A stretch of 64,000 nt of DNA from the NCBI RefSeq assembly GCF_028640845.1, contig NC_080540.1, forward strand, positions 164,381,252 to 164,445,251. Reading direction: 5' to 3'. The position numbers and the translations under genes are program-made. Position 1 is the stretch's first letter. The number at the start of each line of letters is the position of its first letter. The stretch comes from Ahaetulla prasina. Its lineage: Eukaryota; Chordata; Lepidosauria; Squamata; Colubridae. The notes beneath the pieces were generated by a model that was not told the DNA's origin, searched no databases, and worked only from the letters and a program-made list of their open reading frames with translations. Shown here in pieces: positions 29,701 through 44,000 of the stretch.

Positions 29701-32700
29701 CACAGAGCTCACAACCAAAGAACCTGATACTAAAATTCACCTCTGGGAACAGCTGATTGGGGGTATTCCAGGAGGGCGATCTACCTGCCAATCAGCTTTT
29801 TTCTTATTTTCCTCCCCAAAAATTAAGATACGTCTTATAATCAGGTGCCTCTTATACTCTGAAAAATACAGTAGTAAATATGACTATATATGGCATGAAA
29901 GATCAGGTTCACATGTGAAGGTTCAATGAAACTGATTTATTGCTAATTATGTCTATGCACAGGAATTTTCTCAACTAACTGCACGTGCTTGGAATTAGGA
30001 TAAGGTTCAATGGGATTTGGACTTAGTTCATTTGTGGCTACACAGGTATTCTAGCCTGATCCCTCTTTTAACTCCAACCCAGGTTCTGCCACTCCTGCTT
30101 CTACACAGACATGTATAGCATATAGGGATGCAATATAGCATCCTAGCATTCTTCAACCCATTTCCTCCCACAAAAGCTACCCTCTGAGGTAGGTGGAGCT
30201 GGGAGAGAATATCTAGCATAAAACTGAGTTTCCACGGCTGAGGGTGAAATAGAACCTGGATCTCCCCAGTGCCAATCTAACATTTTAACCTCTACACTGA
30301 GATCTTATATACCTAGCAGACGACCCTCACTCTGTCAAAGACTTTGAAGTACTTATATCAAATAATCTAAGTGCCAGAGCTCACTGTAACAGCATTGCTA
30401 AAAAATGCATTAAGAGTTGTTAACCTAATCTTGCGTAGCTTCTTCTCCAGTAATATTGAACTGCAAACTAAGTCATACAAAACTTTTGCCAGACCAATTC
30501 TTGAATACAGCTCATCTGTCTGGAACCCACACTGTATATTGGACATTAATACAATCGAACGAGTCCAGAGATATTTCATGAGAAGAGTCCTCCACTCCTC
30601 TGCTCGCAACAAAATACCTTATGCCACCAGACTCGAAATTTTGGGTTTAGACAACTTAAAACTTTGCCATCTTAAGTCTGACCTAAGCGTAGTACATAAA
30701 ATCATCAGCTACAATGTCCTACCAGGCAATGAATACTTCAGCTTCAACCAAAACAACACAAGAGCACACAATAGATACAAACTCATGGTAAACCGATCCA
30801 AACTCGACTGCAGAAAATACGACATCAGTAACAGAGTGGTCAACGCCTGGAATGCATTACCTGACCCTGTGGTTTCTTCCCCAAACCCCCAAAACTTTAA
30901 CCTTAGACTGTCTACTGTAGACCTCACCCCATTCCTAAGGGGTCTGTAAGGGGCATGCATAAGAGGACCAGCGTGCCTACCATCCCTGTCCTAATGTCCC
31001 CATTTATTTGTATCCATTTCATGTATTCATAATTATGTTTACACTTGTATCGGTTATCAAATACATGCTTGACAAAATACAAAATAAAATAAAATAAATG
31101 TTGCAATGGCTGAGAAAGGGGAGAGAATTCTGTCCTGGCCACATTCCTGTTTTATGCATGGATGTGGGAACACTTTTCTTCCAGTGGCCGACTTGGTTTG
31201 CATCAACTCAAAGGTGAAGCAAAGCATGGCATCCAGGCTCTGCCTGTTCATTCAGTTGCCTGCATGTGATTATTTTACTTCTCTTGCACTTGGGAGTGTT
31301 TGAATACAAGCAGTGGTGGGATTCAGCCAGTTCGCACCTATAGGGGAGAACCGGTTGTTAACTTTCTAAGCAGTTCAGAGAACTGGTTGTTGGAAGAAAT
31401 CTTATTTTGTTTTGTTTTTTCCACTTTACAGGGCTAATCCTATAAGGAAGGCAGGAAGGAAACATTCTGATGGTGTTTCTAGCCTAATCTTTATTGCCCT
31501 GCCTACAGAAACTGCCTCTCTGCTTAAGCCTTAGTACATTGTAACAGCTAAGGCGAAGCGCCCATCGACGTGAGTGACGTTGAATTGGCCACGCCCACAC
31601 AGTCACATGACCACCAAGCCACGCCTACCCAGCTGGTCATTAGGGCAGAGAACTGGTTGTTAAATTGTTTTAATCCCACCACTGAATGCAAGCCAAGATA
31701 ACTAACTTCTAAGCAGGATCCCTCTCAATTTCACTCACTCTTGGATCTGAGAATATCCAAAAGAAACTCTGACAATTTGCCCTAAGCTAGAAGAACTATA
31801 TGAGAAAGCCTCCTCTAATGTATAATCGATTCATAGGGCTCAGAGTGCTTCTAGGTTATCTCCCAACTACGATAGCTTATGAAGTCTACTTATTTCCTAT
31901 TAGAGCATGAGCAATGGGTGCCTTCAGGTCATTTTCTGAGTAAAGCTCAAGTACACGGTGTCACTGGAAAAGGGGTCTTTCCCCTGATCAGGATTAATTT
32001 CAGATGAGCCAGGCTACTGCATGTCCTCACTTTATAGGCGTCTTCTATGAGCTGCACCACATTTCTGGAGTCCGACTTCAGTTCCCCCACCACTGACTTT
32101 GGAATAAGCTTGCTCAGCTCCTAGAGAGGAGAGGAAAAGGTGAGTGGGAAATTCCCAAATAGTCCAAGTATAACTCCCTTCACCCCACCAGGGATGAAAT
32201 CCAGCAGGTTCTGACAGGTTCTGGAGTGGAAATTTTGAGTAGTTCGGAGAACCGGCAAATACCACTTCTGGCTGGCCCCAGTGGGGTGGGAATGGAGATT
32301 TTGCAATATCCTTCCCCCAGGAGTGGGGAGGGAATGGGGATTTTGCAGTATCCTTCTGCTGCCACGCCCACCAAGCCACACCACTCCCACCAAGCCACAC
32401 CCACAGAACCGGTAGGGAAAATTTTTGAATTTCACCCCTGCTCCCCTCCCGACTCTTCAAGTCAGCAGTCACCTTATACAAGGATAGCCTGGAACTAGTC
32501 ACGGCAAATATGGGCTGGATATTAGATTTGGACAACACTTCAGCCAAGTGCCCAACAGAAGGATAGTCCTGCAAAGAGACAGAGGCTGTGGTTACAGGGG
32601 CAGATGCTTTTCTTCCTGTCCCTCCTCATTGGTGTTGTTTTTTTTCCCCCAGGAACCTCCCCTTCCTTAAATGTTTATGGAGATTCTCAGTCATCCAGGT

Positions 32701-34986
32701 CATGGTTGTCCCAAAGGTGCTTTTTTCCCCCCAAGAGGCAACTGGACTTTTCTTTGAAGACGTTTCGCTTCTCAGCTGAAGAAGCTTCTTCAGCTCTGAC
32801 TGGATGATGGGGAATCCCCTTCCTTCTCATCAGGACTTCAAGTAGAATCCAGGAGCTTTGCTGCCCTCCCTTCCAAGCCAAATGTTGTGAATATACTCTC
32901 ACCCTCCAAAAATAAAAAAATAAAAAAAGCAGAAGCACATGCAGCAATTAATTGAATTTGCGTGATTTACCTCAGACTTCTTCAGGGCGTTAAATTTTAA
33001 AATCTCTTCAAAGATCATGGCTAGAGCCAGAGCACTAAAACAGAGCGCGTGTTTTTTTGTTGAGGCTCAGTTCAGGTTCAGTTCAGCCCCTGGTATCTCT
33101 GATGGATATGGGCTTGAATAGAAAGACAAGAAAAAGCCATCCTCCAAAGCTTTAGAAAGCCTCTCTCATATGGCCAAGTATTAGATCACAAGGACTGAGT
33201 CAAAATCAGATGCTGCTGTGCATAGGTTTGGTGCTTTAGTGCTAAATTGGACAGAACCAGAGGTGGGTTTCAGCAGGTTCTGACCAGTTCTGGAGAATCA
33301 GAAAGTTTGAGTAATTCAGAGAACCAGTAGTAAAAATTCTGACTGCCCCCCCCCATCTAGTCTCTGCCTCCCAAGTCCCAGCTGATCGGGAGGAAATGGG
33401 GATTTTGCAGTAACCTTCCCTTGGATTGGAGATGAATGGAGATTTTACAGTATCCTTCTCCTGCCATGCCCACCAATCCATGCCCACAGAATTTGTAGTA
33501 AAAAAATTTGAAACCTAGCACTGGACAGAACATAAATACGACAAATATAAATAAATACACATCCACTGTCAAATTACCAGTTTATTTCCACTGTTCTCCT
33601 ATCTACTATGGAGAAATAGGGAAGACCATGACATTGCTATTCCCTATTCCATTCTTCTATTAAGTTTTTTTTATATATATACGGATGTTTTTATATTTGT
33701 GTAAGCTGCCTTGAGTCGCCATATGCGAATAGACAGCAATATACGTTTTCTAAAATAAATAAAATTGTGATATTGAGCTCGGTAATATACAAAGTTGCGG
33801 TGGGGAGGCAGATGTACAACTGTCATTCTTGGTGACAATGATCCCATTACCAAACGAAGGGCTAAAGATATGCTCATAGAGTAAGCCAGGGTTAGGCAAC
33901 CTGACATGCTCCAGATTTGGGTCAACTCTCATTGTTGCTTATTTTTATTGTGTTGGGGAAGGCTAATGGAAGTTGTTAGTGGACTCTTCACTAGAGTGTA
34001 CTTTAGTGGACTTACTACTTCAACAAATAATCTTACATCCAATGTTATTGCTCAAAACATTGGAAAGTACAACTAATATTCACTCCCTTTTCCTTGGCTA
34101 ATAACTAGACGTTGCTATGAGGAAAACATGTTTGATTGTTGTCTGATAGATTCAGTAACCCCAGATATAGGCGTGGTAGACCATCCAAATCACCCATTGG
34201 TCCACAGATTTACCTTTCTCCCTGTTCTTCCTTCCCCCGTTGACTACACAGCCCCAAGCATTTCCACCATGGAGGGACTTCCTCACCACTTCCCTCCCAC
34301 AGAATTTCAATCAATAGGGGCTGGCAGATATTTCAATCCTTTTGTTCTCTCCATATGCCAACTGGGTCTGAGCAGAGGATTTGGGTTCTGCTTTCAATAC
34401 AGCCTGCAATCTGATGCACGAGAATTCAACTATTCAACTGGAGTTGAAATCTAATACACCCAGAAGATACCAGGTGTTGAGAAGATCGTGGCACTGAATT
34501 GTTCAGCATCCCTAAGAGTTTCGGTGTGGTAGACACTGTGCTTTCACTTATTTTCTAAGTAACCTCAGTAGCTTTTCAAAAAGAGCAACAAAGATGATTA
34601 GGGGACTGGAGGCTAAAACATATGAAGAACTGGGTATGTCTAGTTTAATGAAAAGAAGGACTAGGGGAGACATGATAGCAGTGTCCCAATATCTCAGGGG
34701 TTGCCACAAAGAAGAGGGAGTCAAACTATTCTCCAAAGCACCTGAGGGTAGAACAAGAAGCAATGGGTGGAAACTAATTAAGGAGAGAAGCAACTTAGAA
34801 CTAAGGAGAAATTTCCTGACAGTTAGAATAATTGATAAGTGGAACAACTTGCCTGCAGAAGTTGTAAATGCTCCAACACTGAAAATTTTTAAGAAAATGT
34901 TGGATAACCATCTGACTGAGATGGTGTAGGGTTTCCTGCCTGCGCAGGGGGTTAGACTAGAAGGCCTCCAAGGTCCCTTCCAACCC

Positions 34987-35079
<93 letters not shown>

Positions 35080-38000
35080 GATGAGAAAGGAACCTACATA
35101 GAGGTGACTTTTGCTATATACGCCATTGGCATCCAGGTGGCAGCGGCCATCATTGGGCATATGTATCCCTCCCAATTTTCCATCCCCTGCAGTGTGGAAA
35201 GTGCCATCTGAAGTGAAAATCAGCAGACTTGTCACATTACGCCAGCCAATCTGCTCCTGGAAAGAGAGAACAAGGGTCAAGTGAATTCTCCCACATTCAA
35301 AACAGCAACTCCACTTACATCAATATTTTCGAACTGAACACTCATTCGCGATCTCTCAGGAGTGCTGCATATTCAGAAGAGGTTAAGACATGAAATTCTT
35401 GGTTTAGAAAATTTAGAACTACGTCGCCTTCGGTATGACCTGAGCATAGCTCATAGAATAATCTGCTACAATGTCCTACCTGTCAATGACTACTTCAGCT
35501 TCAACCACAACAATACACGAGCACACAATAGATACAAACTTAAAGTGAACCGCTCCAAACTCAATTGCAGAAAATATGACTTCAGTAACAGAGTTGTTAA
35601 TGCCTGGAATGCACTACCAGACTCTGTGGTCTAATTCCCAAATCCCCAAAACTTTAACTTATATACTGTTGACCTCACCCCATTCCTAAGAGGTCTGTAA
35701 GGGGCATGCATAAGAGCACCAGCATGCCTACCATCCCTGTCCTAATGTTCCCTTTAATTTTATTCATTTTATGTATTCAATTCATGCTTAGACTTATATA
35801 TATTATTTAATATGTATTCGACAAAATAAAAAATAAATAAAAATAAAAGATGCATTTGAAGAAAGCTCAGATCAAAGTTCAAGATCTGTTAGACCTACCA
35901 ATATCAAACCTCAGGTTTTGTCACTTAGTTTAATTTTTAGAAAAAAAGGTTTCCAACAGAAAATGTGGAATGCCGCAAATAAAACTAAGATGGCAGTTAC
36001 CAAACTTTGAACAATCAGACTGTGGGCTGGCAATGAAATTTTGTGAAATTTTGCTCCAGATTGAGAAAAATTAGGAGTGGTTTCTGGTTGAGGATCTATG
36101 GTGGCGTAGATATCCCTGATACCAGGATGGCATTGCTGCAGCCAGTGCAGTCTTTCCGGGTAAAGGAGAGATTGTGAGTCACCCTACTTGCACTCCGTAC
36201 AACTGCTCCTCATGAAGAGATGGCAGAAACTGAGGTCTCTTGATGGCAGACTCATGAGTTGAGCAGTGAGGAGTCAAGGGCTTCTAATCAAGCTCACAGT
36301 CATAATGCAGCTTATATGGATACAAGGTTTGTGCAAGCCTCAGTTTCTTAAACACTTTCGGATGTAATTAATTTACAGATAAAGAGAGATTGTCTGAGTA
36401 GCAGGGTAAAATACTTCCACTTCGGTGAGTCAACATTCTTTCTGGATTACAAAGGTATTTAAAGATTTTTAAATGTTTTGCGAAGAGTCTAACAAGAAGT
36501 AGATACAAGGGTGAAATGCTCCAGGTTTGGAACGGATCGCCCGATCCGGTAGCGATGGCAGCGGGTGGTTCGGAGAACTGGTAGCAAAAATCCCTGTCCC
36601 CCCACCCCATGCCCAGATGAGCCGCGCGATCATCAGAGGGTTTTTTTTTACTTTTAAAAGCATTTTTTCCTTTGGCCAAAAAAATGCTTTTAAAAGTAAA
36701 AAAAGCCCCTGATGATCGCACGGCTCAGCTGGGTGCTAGCCAAAAAATGTGGGTGGGGAGTCCGTTTTTTCCTCCCAGCAGGCTTCCTTAGGGAAGCTGA
36801 AGCTTCAGGGAAGCTTCAGGGAAGCCTGCTGGGAGGAAAAACAGGGTGTGTGTGTGGAGGGATTCATTTTTGAGAGAGAGAGAGAGAGAGAGAAAGAAAG
36901 AAAGGAGGCAGGGAAGGAAGGAAGGAAGGAAGGAGGAGAGGAAGAAGGGAGTACAAACCTGGCACTAGACGCAGCTTCAGAAGATAATCCAGGGCTGGAA
37001 GGGACCTGGAGGTCATCTAGTTTAACCCTGCTCCAGCAGGACACTGCTAGTGAGTTTCTGTCCTTTGATACCCCAGTCACATGGTTACATAGCCACGCCC
37101 ACCCAGTCACATGACCCACCAAGCCATGCCCACCAAGCCACACCCACAGAACCGGTAGCAAAAAAAAATTAGATTTCACCTGAGTAGATATAAGTTTAAA
37201 ACAAAGGGAGGGAGGGAGGGAGGGAGGAAGGAAGGCTAGAATTATGGTCTGCATAATTCTAGCCTCGTAGCTGCCTAGTGGATTTAGAGAGCCTAAGAAG
37301 TGTCCAGAGCAAGGAAGGAGATGTATTCTTTTCCACAGGAAAAATATCAAAATATTTTTTTCTTTGGGAGTAAGTGAGAGGGAAGAAACTCCTGGAGAAT
37401 GTCCTGATTTTGCCATGGGAAGAGAATAGTCACAACTTTGTATGAAGTAGTAAAATATAAGCAGTTACCAAACCTGTGAGGGGGGGAGGCACAAATAATA
37501 GGGGAATATAAATTTATAAAATTTGACATGTAGAAAAAACAGCTAGAGAAAGAGGTTTCTTTCTAATTCTCTCTCTCAGCCCTGAAAAGAAAGTTAATAA
37601 AAATAGAATCAACCCTGCTTAACTCATAGTTTGATCTGTTCTGGCAGGACTGTTTATTTATTTATTTTTATTTATTTATTTTGTCACAACAATATATGTA
37701 GATATCATACAAAAAGATTATATAGTATATAAACACATATATGAGTAAATATAAGGAGGTATAAGCATATATATATATATATATAGGAAGGAGAACTGTT
37801 CTGCTGGTTATGAAAAGTTAGAAAAGTTAATGGTATTAATCAGTTGAGGCTTAGTAGACCTTACCTTGAAAGTTGAATCCTGGATAAATTGTGAAAATAG
37901 AGAAGGAAAAGGCCTTATTAGGATGGGACCTTTCTCACTGTTCTCCCTAGCACAGGGCAACATGGGCACAATTCATACGAGCATCTCAAAGGGCAGAAGG

Positions 38001-41000
38001 TTACAAACATCTCAGTAGTGGGTTTTAAAACCCGGAGCTAACGGTTCACTATTGATAGTGCACGGGCGCGTGGGCGCGCTTTTTTTTTTAATTTGAATTT
38101 ATATCCCGCCCTTCTCCGAAGACTCAGGGCAGCTTACACTGTGTTAAGCAATAGTCTTCATCCATTTGTATATTATATACAAAGTCAACTTTATTGCCCC
38201 CAACAATCTGGGTCCTCATTTTACCTACCTTATAAAGGATGGAAGGCTGAGTCAACCTTGGGCCTGGTGGGACTTGAACTCACAGTAATTGCAAGCAGTT
38301 GTGTTAATAACAGACAGACTTAGTCTGCTGAGCCACCAGAGGCTTTGCAAGCACATGGCGCTTCTGCGCATGCACAGAATCTTCTGCACATGTGCAGATC
38401 ATTTTTGATGATGTCTGGGCAGGTGGGTGGAGCCTCCTGTCATCGCCACTACCAGTTCGTCTGAACCGGGGCGAACCGGGAGCAACCCACCACTGAAACA
38501 TCTGGGTTGGAGGTACCTTGCTAGCAGGTGCCCCGCGGTTATTGAAGACTGTCTGCTCGGGGCTTCTGCTACACTCACCTTGCAAATGGCTGCTTGCATG
38601 ATAGCATCAAAGCCTCCTTCTGCGTCATCCAGGTTGGCTGAGATGCGCTGCTGACCGACCCTGCTCTCAAACTCACTGGCGTTCTCAGTCAGAGCGAGCA
38701 CGTGCCTAAAGCTGAACGCTGACTGGCAGTTCTCCTTTGGGATTAGGCAGGGATGTTTCCGCTTGGAAGGAACCATATTGACATAAGGCAGCACGGTCTT
38801 GTCCACAAAGGCACCGAACCCTGTAAGTAAAAGATCTTCTGTCTTCCTCATGTTACCCTTCCTCATGTTACCCTTAAACCCCAGTTCTGAGGGCTTTACA
38901 AACTCCTACAAGCACATAGATAAGGCTTTGGGAGGTGGGGTGAACAGATCAGGGAACAGATCAGATAAGAGACAACTTAGCCCACAGCTGGATAGTGGGC
39001 AGGGCAACAGGCTTTGAAGGGACCCTCCTTAGGTTCTTGGCCTATAAAGGAGATGGCAGGAGAATTGCACTTTCACGGATGCAAGATTCTGTTAATGTAG
39101 ATTTATAATAAAGTGGAATAAATTTATCTGGTCATGTTTCCTGCCTGGCCTACTTGGGAAGGCTGACATAGAGTTATCAAAGGGTGAATACAAAGTGGGA
39201 TTCCCCAAAAAACTAGGGCAAGACTTAGAATTTAAAAATAGAACCTCAAGGGAATGGAGGGGAGGGAGGGGGTAGGAGGCAAGAGGGGGGGAAGGAAGGG
39301 GGGAGGAAAAGGGGAGGGAACTAGAGAGAGGGGGGAAGAAACATGCAATTCTAACAGTTCCAATGAATTTGCAATGCTCAGATCAGTTTACAAGAGTTAC
39401 AAAGAAAACATTCTCATCCATGGGATAAAGCAGTACAAAAGCCCAATATATGACCCTATAATGAGCCATGGTGGTGCAGTGGTTAGAGTGCAGTACTGCA
39501 GGCTACATCTGCTGGCTGCTGGCTGCCTGCAATCTGAAAGTTCAAATCTCACTAGGCTCAGGGTTGATTCAGCCTTCCATCCTTCCGAGGTGGGTAAAAT
39601 GAGGACCCAGATTGTTGGGGGCGATAAGCTGACTCTGTAAACCGCTTAGAGAGGGCTGTAAAGCACTGTAAAGCAGTATATAAGTTTAAGTGCTATTGCT
39701 ATAAAGAAAACTTTGTAGGTACATGCTAGTCAGCAGGGATGCAAAATCTTTTTATCTAGTAAAGATAAAGAATTCAGATGCTAGGCAAGTCCTCCTCACT
39801 TCATTTTTAAAAAATATTAAACTAAATGTATCCAAAATCAAAATAAATGCTAGTTTTCATGTATTGTTGGGAATGCTGTTTACATCTTTTCTTCTAAGAC
39901 TTAAACCAATCTATGATGCTTTTCCTAGATCTTCTGTGTTTCCCTGTTCAGAGTTCACTACATACCAGAGGTAAAATGCTCCTGGTTCGGACCGGATCGC
40001 GCGATCCAATAGCGATGGGGGACGGGTAGTTCGGAGAACCGGCAGCAAAAATCCCTGCCCCCCTCCACCGCCCACGCCTCGCTGTTACTCTTCTCTGTCC
40101 CTGAAGCTCTCAGTGGTGATATAGCTGAAAACGACCTTAAATGACTGTCGTGGCACTTCAAAGAGCCGTATTACAGCTGATCAGTGCTGTAGGCGGCTAG
40201 TAAACCGGTGCCTCTATTTTTAAAGAAGGTAGACCAGAGCACTCCCAAGTTTTGTATATTTTATTATTTTTATTATTTATTATTATTGGCCATGCCCATT
40301 CAGTCACCTGACCATCAAACCACGCCCACCAATTAAGCCATGCCCACAGAACTGGTAGGGAAAATTTTTAGATTTCACCCCTGCTACATACCAATCTTCA
40401 CTGAGGTAGTCACTTTGCGCAGGGCAGCCATCAAGTCACTTCCCAGTTGCTTGATCTTCTCCAGGTCATCCTTCATGGAGTAGGACAAGTCCATGAGGTA
40501 ATAGAGGTCCACAGGATAACCCTCAGCCCGTTTGAAGCGGACAGTGAAACTCTGTTCCTTTCCTACAGGCACAGAATCAGAAAGGAGGAAGGAAGGTAAG
40601 AAGATGTGCTGGCCTAGGAAGGGATGCGGAGAACCTCCCTATTGGCAAGCAGATCAGGCAATCAAATGTTCTTCAGATTCTTCAGAGTCTGGAGATTCTT
40701 TCCAATAAAGGTACTGTGAGAAGCTACCACCCTCCCTTCTAGAAGAAGGAAAAATTTTGAGAAATATTTTTTAAAAGGCAGGATAAAATATTTCCCCTAA
40801 AAGAGAAATACAAATCTTAAAGGAGACAGAAACTCAGAGCCACAGCTCCCTGACCCCAAGCAAATACTGAGCTGGGGCAGCTTTTAGAAATCCAGGTTTG
40901 GTAATCCATGACTCCCTGCAGCAAAATCTGAACAAAGGCAGATTAGCCCTCACCCAAGAGTCAAAACAGGGCAAAGCCATTAATTATTGCACCACCCTTA

Positions 41001-44000
41001 GAAACTTCAACCGAACTTAGTTCAGACAACCTATAGAGCCAGCTATGACCCATACATGACCCATACACAGCCAATAGAATACATGTTGTTGCACAGGAAC
41101 AGGAAATTCAAGTGCAAAGCCCAAGAGAAGGTATAAAAAACTCTCACTCTCAACTCCATGTGGTCAGCTGCCCAGAATCACACGTGCTTGATGGTTCTGC
41201 TTCACCAATAAATGGACCCTCTTTCCAATCAGCCTCCAGCCTCCATTTTGTCTCCAGTGCCTTTCTCCCAGTTTGAAACTGAACCAGATGGATATTACTT
41301 ACAGTACTTACCAGGCCGAAGTTGAAGAACTATTCTTTGTGGTGACAGTTGGGTGATGTTTTCATGGTAGATGTTCTCTCTCAGAGGCCTGTCCTCCAAA
41401 ATATGCTGCTTGCCTTGGGGATCCATGATCTCACTGGCAAGGCAGCCACGATGCTCCAGCTCTGGCCGAGGGGCACAACGCTCTGCATCAGATTCTCCTG
41501 CTTGCACAAAATCCTGGGAAAAACGAGGAGACAGTTGTTTGCAGTGCTGTCTTGTTTTATTTTATCCCACCATTCAGAATTCTCATAGGAGACGAGCAGT
41601 GGGCTGTTGCTCTTCCTACTCAATACCCAATGCTTTCATACCAGGGGAACAGACACTTGATGAAAAGGTACGCTTGTCTATGACCATAATAAAGATTTGA
41701 TTGACTGATGTCAATCCTGATGGCAGCTTTTTAGAGACATTCTCAAATAGCATACCATCCATTGATATCCATTAGAAGGAACTAGAATTTCATACTATGA
41801 CATTCATTATTTATGAATGAAGTGTTCTGAGCTAGGCTTCACAAAAGCACACGGCAGACTCCTTGTCCCAACAAAACCCCTTTTTATTACGCTAATGTGA
41901 ATTCCTCTCATTCACATCCAGCAAAGTTCTGGCAAACAGTCTTTCAAGGTTAAATTTACAACCATAGACCTTATCAGGCTTGGAGAGCTGCCAGGTTGAT
42001 ATCTTCCAAACTCAATACTGTACAAGAAAAGACTTGGCAAGGAGTCTCTGAAAGTAACAAACAGATCGTCATACTACTGAAATGAACCAACTGTCTCATG
42101 CAAACTCCACACCCCTTTCACTCCTCTTTATTCCCTATGGAAGGGACCATTCACTATCCACCTGTGCCTTTATTCCCAAATCGGCTCTTGTTCCTTAACT
42201 GTTCCCTTCTCCTGGTAGCTCTGCGCATGCGCACATCGGGAACAGGCTCCAGCTGTTCTTTAGTTCCACTTATCTCCGATTCTGAAGGTAGCTGATAACT
42301 GTCAGATGGCCCTGGTTCCATCTCTGCCTCCGACGCAGAGCACTCATCAGAGCCTTCCCCAGACTTCAGGACTCACGCATGTTCCTTCCCAACCTCCTCA
42401 CTGTCCGAACCTGTCGCCAGCTCAGCTGGCCGCTGGTGGGCCACAACATGAAGGAAAATATAGTATCCTAGGATAATGTTGCAGGATTCAATCTGACTCA
42501 GTCACCAGGGCTAGGTGTTTTGTCTTCCAAGCATTCAGACTCGTGCTGGATCCTGTCCTCAAAATATGCTGCTTGCCTTGGGGATCCATGATCTCACTGG
42601 CAAGGCAGCCACGATGCTCCAGCTCTGGCCGAGGGGCACAACGCTCTGCATCAGATTCTCCTGCTTGCACAAAATCCTGGGAAGAACGAGGAGACAGTTG
42701 TTTGCAGTGCTGTCTTGTTTTATCCCACCATTCAGAATTCTCATAGGAGACGAGCAGTGGGCTGTTGCTCTTCCTACTCAATACCCAATGCTTTCTGTTA
42801 AGTTTGGGTATTGACGAGGCAGGAGACCAGGTTAGTGACAACAGCTCTTTAATTTAGTGTGACCCAGCAAAACTCTGGAGAAAAACCTCTCCTTATATAC
42901 ACTTCAGCCTGAGGCTGCATCCAATCAGAAACGAGATATTTCCCGCCTAAAACTCCCGCCAAAACTTACAGTAATACATTACACTCCTTCCCTCCCAGAA
43001 GGCACTTTGCCAATATTTGCATATTACTTCTCTACGTAGTCCTGCAGGTACGTGGGGCGTCTCCTGACTCTCCCGGACCTGCGCAGTTCACTTTCTGGAG
43101 TTGAGTCGAGCTTGCCGGAGGGACTTTTCGTTCCTCTGAGCTCCTCCTCCCGCCATCCGCCCTGGATTATTCGCCGGCTCGGACCTGCTGTCCTCTAGAG
43201 GGACCGGAGGGTGTCGCTGGACTTCGCCTGACTCAGATAAGTCTCTGTTTGGTTCTACGCTTTCTGTTTGTTCTCGGCTCCAGTCAGCTGTGGGGTTAAT
43301 TAAATCATAGTCAGGGCTGGTCTCGCCTAATTCTGCCTTATCGCTCAATCTGTTTCTTAATTGATCTATGTGGCGCCCAGATTCTGCCATCGTCTAGTTC
43401 CACTAGATAAGATTTGGGGCCCGCTTTGTCTATGACTATCCCCTCTTCCAGTTAGGGCCGTCGCTGTAATTATGTGCCCACACTGAGTCTCCTATGTTTA
43501 ACTCTCGGATTCTATCTGGTTTTGTTTTGAACCCGTCCTGCACGTAGTTCGGTGTAGCCGGTCTAGCGGGCACCGTAGCTTCCGCCCATTAATAGCTCGG
43601 CTGGGCTGCGGCGGTGGCCACACAGGGGTCCTGTGTTGACGGTTAGGAATGCGTCGATTTGTGCCTGCCAATCGCCGGGCCGCTTCGTGATAGCGCTTCT
43701 TTCGCACCAACAAAACGTTCAGCAAGGCCGCTCGACGCAGGGTGGAACGGGCGCTGAGAGGGCATGTCGGATGCCCTCTTCAGCCAGGTACCCTTCAAAT
43801 AATGCTGCGGTGAACTGTGGGCGTTATCGGACACGAGGGTGTCCGGTAGCCCGTGCGTGGCGAAAAGGTGTTTTAGTGCTGAGATGACAGCTCCAGCGGT
43901 TGTGGATTTCATTAGGATGATCTCCAGCCATTTGGAGAATGCATCCACCACAATTAGAAATGTTTGGCCGTGGAAGGGCCGCAAAATCAATGTGTATGCG

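Larger units (their letters stand above)
36505..37180. mobile_element. MITE family member with internal hairpins
   Basis: GGGTGAAATGCTCCAGGTTT at the left and ACCGGTAGC...GATTTCACCTGA at the right. Two inner palindromes are visible (36608-36728 and about 36772-36840), then GA/GGAA microsatellites (36870-36945) and a CR1 scrap. Confidence 0.55.

Noticed and set aside
39465..39560. Functional tRNA gene
   Set aside because: A and B boxes are present, but the sequence continues into a SINE body and no proper cloverleaf or acceptor stem is formed.
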